A stretch of 9,635 nt of DNA, from contig JACDEY010000001.1 in assembly GCA_013816105.1 (NCBI GenBank), forward strand, positions 3,422-13,056, given 5' to 3'. Numbering within the stretch: the first letter of the stretch is position 1; every line of letters begins with the position of its first letter. Below, one piece after another: positions 8,044-9,635 of the stretch. This stretch comes from Actinomycetota bacterium (GTDB lineage Bacteria; Actinomycetota; UBA4738). The notes under the pieces were generated by a model. It worked only from the letters and a program-made list of their open reading frames with translations, made no database searches and had not been told where the DNA came from. Position numbers and translations under genes: made by a program.

Positions 8044-9324
8044 TCAGCCGGGGTAGGCGGGGAACCGATCCATCAGGGAGCGCACGCGACCCCGGGCATC
8101 CTCCTTGACGGCGCCGTCCTCGGGCCTTCGCAGCACGTCGCCGATGATCCCTGCGATCTCGGCCATCTCCGGCTCGTCCATGCCGAGCGTCGCAGGACCC
8201 GGCGTCCCGACACGGATCCCGGACGCGGTGGCGGGCGGCAGCGGATCGAACGGGATGGCGTTCTTGTTCAACGCCACGCCGACCTCCTCGCAGGTGGCTT
8301 CAGCCTCCGCCCCGGTCATGCCAATGGGCTGCAGATCGACCAGGGCAAGGTGCGAATCGGTCCCCCCCGAGACGACCCTAAGGCCCGCGCCGGCGAGCCC
8401 CCCCGCGAGTGCCCGGGCGGTCCTCACCACCCGCCACGCATACTCGGCGAACTCGGGTTGCATCGCCTCGTGGAGGCACACCGCCTTCGCGGCGATGACG
8501 TGCTCCAGCGGTCCCCCCTGCATCATCGGGAACACGGCCTTGTCGATCGCCTTGGCGTACTCGCTCCGGGAAAGGATGACGGCACCCCGCGGACCCCGAA
8601 GCGTCTTGTGCGTCGTGAAGGTGACCACGTCGGCGTGCGGAACGGGATTCGGGTAAGCGCCACCGGCGACGAGCCCGATGAAATGCGAGGCATCGACCAT
8701 GAAGAGCGCCTCCACCTCATCGGCGACGCGTCGGAAGGCCTCGAAGTCGATGACCCGCGGGTAGGCGGTGAAGCCCGCGAGGATCATGCGGGGCCGGTGT
8801 TGGAGCGCCAGATCCCGCACGCGGTCCATGTCGATCGTCTCGCTGTCCTTGTCGACTTCGTAGCCGATGAAGGAGAACCACTTCCCGGAGAAGTTGACCG
8901 GCGAGCCGTGCGTGAGGTGGCCGCCGTGCGGCAGGACGAGGCCCAGTACCTTCTGCGAGGGGTCCTTTGGGTCCAGGAACGCACCGTAGACCGCCATGTT
9001 CGCCTGGGCTCCCGCGTGAGGCTGGACATTGGCGTGCTCGGCGCCGAACAGCTCCTTGGCCCGCTCGACGGCCAGGGTCTCGGTGACATCGACGAACTCG
9101 CACCCGCCGTAGTAACGACGACCCGGATACCCCTCGGCGTACTTGTTGTTCATGGTCGACGCCTGGGCCGCCAGTACGGCGGGGCTGGCGTAGTTCTCGG
9201 ATGCGATCAGCCGGAGCGTGGAACGCTCACGGTTCAACTCGTCGGCGATGGCCCGGGCGACCTCGGGATCGGAACGGGAGAGCGCGTCCCAGTCCGCGGC
9301 GTAATCCCTCACCGCGCCTCCCAT
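8044..9324 (-). CDS. glyA: Serine hydroxymethyltransferase
   Basis: This is a PLP enzyme that interconverts serine plus tetrahydrofolate with glycine plus 5,10-methylene-THF, in the cytosol. The protein has 426 residues from the ATG at 9324. Motifs are LIASENYASPAV (39-50), NKYAEGYPGRRYYGG (60-74), PHAGAQANMAVY (102-113), THGSPVNFSGKW (138-149), DASHFIGLVAGG (211-222, with the cofactor-stacking His214), the PLP lysine Lys240 in FTTHKTLRGPRG, and SGIRVGTPG with the substrate-carboxylate Arg. The motifs depart from E. coli in several places: DASHFIG for DMAHVAG, TFTTHK for TTTTHK, and GPATLGM after the Arg motif. These suggest a divergent subclade. An alternative GTG start at 9312-9310 has GGGAGG just upstream and overlaps the preceding stop as GTGA. 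It may be the real start, giving 422 residues. With the ATG the overlap is 16 nt. Confidence 0.96.
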   Translation of the reverse strand: MGGAVRDYAADWDALSRSDPEVARAIADELNRERSTLRLIASENYASPAVLAAQASTMNNKYAEGYPGRRYYGGCEFVDVTETLAVERAKELFGAEHANVQPHAGAQANMAVYGAFLDPKDPSQKVLGLVLPHGGHLTHGSPVNFSGKWFSFIGYEVDKDSETIDMDRVRDLALQHRPRMILAGFTAYPRVIDFEAFRRVADEVEALFMVDASHFIGLVAGGAYPNPVPHADVVTFTTHKTLRGPRGAVILSRSEYAKAIDKAVFPMMQGGPLEHVIAAKAVCLHEAMQPEFAEYAWRVVRTARALAGGLAGAGLRVVSGGTDSHLALVDLQPIGMTGAEAEATCEEVGVALNKNAIPFDPLPPATASGIRVGTPGPATLGMDEPEMAEIAGIIGDVLRRPEDGAVKEDARGRVRSLMDRFPAYPG

Positions 9325-9635
9325 GCGGATCCCTGCTCTACAGCCTCGGTGCCGGCCGCGGCGCCGCCACGGTCTGCTCCCTCGCCGAAGACCCCTTCGA
9401 CGAGCCGCTCCACGAGCCCGTTCAGCTCCCAGGCCGTGGCTCGGTAAGCGGGGAGGCTGAGGCCGAGCGGATCGGCGATGTCCTCGTCGAGGGGTGCGCC
9501 GTCCTCCCCGCCGGTCCTCCGTGCGTTCGCGAGCTCGGCCGCCTCGCGGGTGAGCTCCTCGGAGGTCGCGCCTCGGAGCGGCATCCGCACATCGTCAAGT
9601 AGTCTTACCAACTCTTTCAACGTAAACGTGCGAGG
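9309..9635 (-). CDS. Low-molecular-weight protein-tyrosine/arginine phosphatase, C-terminal part (5' end cut)
   Basis: The open frame continues through the window edge, giving 108 residues that begin PRTFTLKELVRLL. This matches the FTLKE segment of low-molecular-weight phosphatases (YwlE of Bacillus has FTLKEY). The conserved general-acid loop follows as DIADPLGLSLPAYRATAWEL at 52-71 (Asp55-Pro56; YwlE has DPFGGS). The C-terminal helix is NGLVERLVEG at 72-81. The N-terminal CxxxxxR catalytic loop must lie outside the window. The TTG at 9620 should not be taken as a start, because homologous residues precede it. About 45 residues separate FTLKE from the DP motif, against about a dozen in YwlE, and 27 low-complexity residues trail the last helix. 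The position just before glyA matches actinobacterial and firmicute neighbourhoods with a Sua5-type gene further upstream. Tyrosine versus arginine specificity cannot be told from this fragment. Confidence 0.85.
   Translation of the reverse strand, partial: PRTFTLKELVRLLDDVRMPLRGATSEELTREAAELANARRTGGEDGAPLDEDIADPLGLSLPAYRATAWELNGLVERLVEGVFGEGADRGGAAAGTEAVEQGSAWEAR

Noticed and set aside
8350..9447. 365-residue plus-strand open frame
   Set aside because: It is antisense to glyA, with Arg/Asp/His-rich shadow composition and no family signature.

Overview
The window is a compact, very GC-rich block in which every supportable gene lies on the minus strand and is read from high to low coordinates. 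The strong G/C bias at third positions, the frequent GTG starts and the gene order (low-molecular-weight protein phosphatase, glyA, wecA-type transferase, atp genes) all point to an actinobacterium (Actinomycetota). The b and delta subunits of the ATP synthase are separate genes. This argues against mycobacteria, where they are fused, and is compatible with a deep-branching or uncultured actinobacterial lineage. The taxonomy is an inference from layout and motifs.

Layout in transcription order, right to left: (1) 9635-9309, the C-terminal part of a low-molecular-weight protein-tyrosine/arginine phosphatase, cut by the window edge; (2) 9324-8044, glyA, serine hydroxymethyltransferase; (3) 8036-6888, a WecA/TagO-type polyprenyl-phosphate sugar-1-phosphate transferase; (4) 6853-5639, a GAF-like plus SpoIIE/PP2C-type serine/threonine phosphatase; (5) 5595-5365, a small AtpZ-type membrane protein; (6) 5381-4953, AtpI; (7) 4956-4132, atpB (a); (8) 4117-3860, atpE (c); (9) 3850-3212, atpF (b); (10) 3211-2666, atpH (delta); (11) 2637-832, atpA (alpha); (12) 825-1, atpG (gamma), missing only its last residues. 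atpD and atpC would be expected just beyond the left edge.

Genes overlap or are separated by at most 43 nt, and no convincing internal promoter or terminator is visible, so the block is probably transcribed as one or a few long messages. Several junctions show translational coupling: GTGA start/stop overlaps at atpI/atpB and possibly phosphatase/glyA, TAG immediately followed by GTG at atpF/atpH, and Shine-Dalgarno sequences built into the preceding stop region.

The core is ordinary housekeeping: a proton-type F1Fo ATP synthase, one-carbon metabolism and lipid-linked glycan priming. Three things deserve a second look. One is the intact GAF-SpoIIE phosphatase between wecA and the atp genes. 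Another is a charged, Glu-rich C-terminal tail of about 90 residues on the alpha subunit, with a C8 run at its start. The third is the presence of both AtpZ-like and AtpI-like small proteins. I did not find a clearly new multi-gene system, mobile element, CRISPR array or RNA gene.
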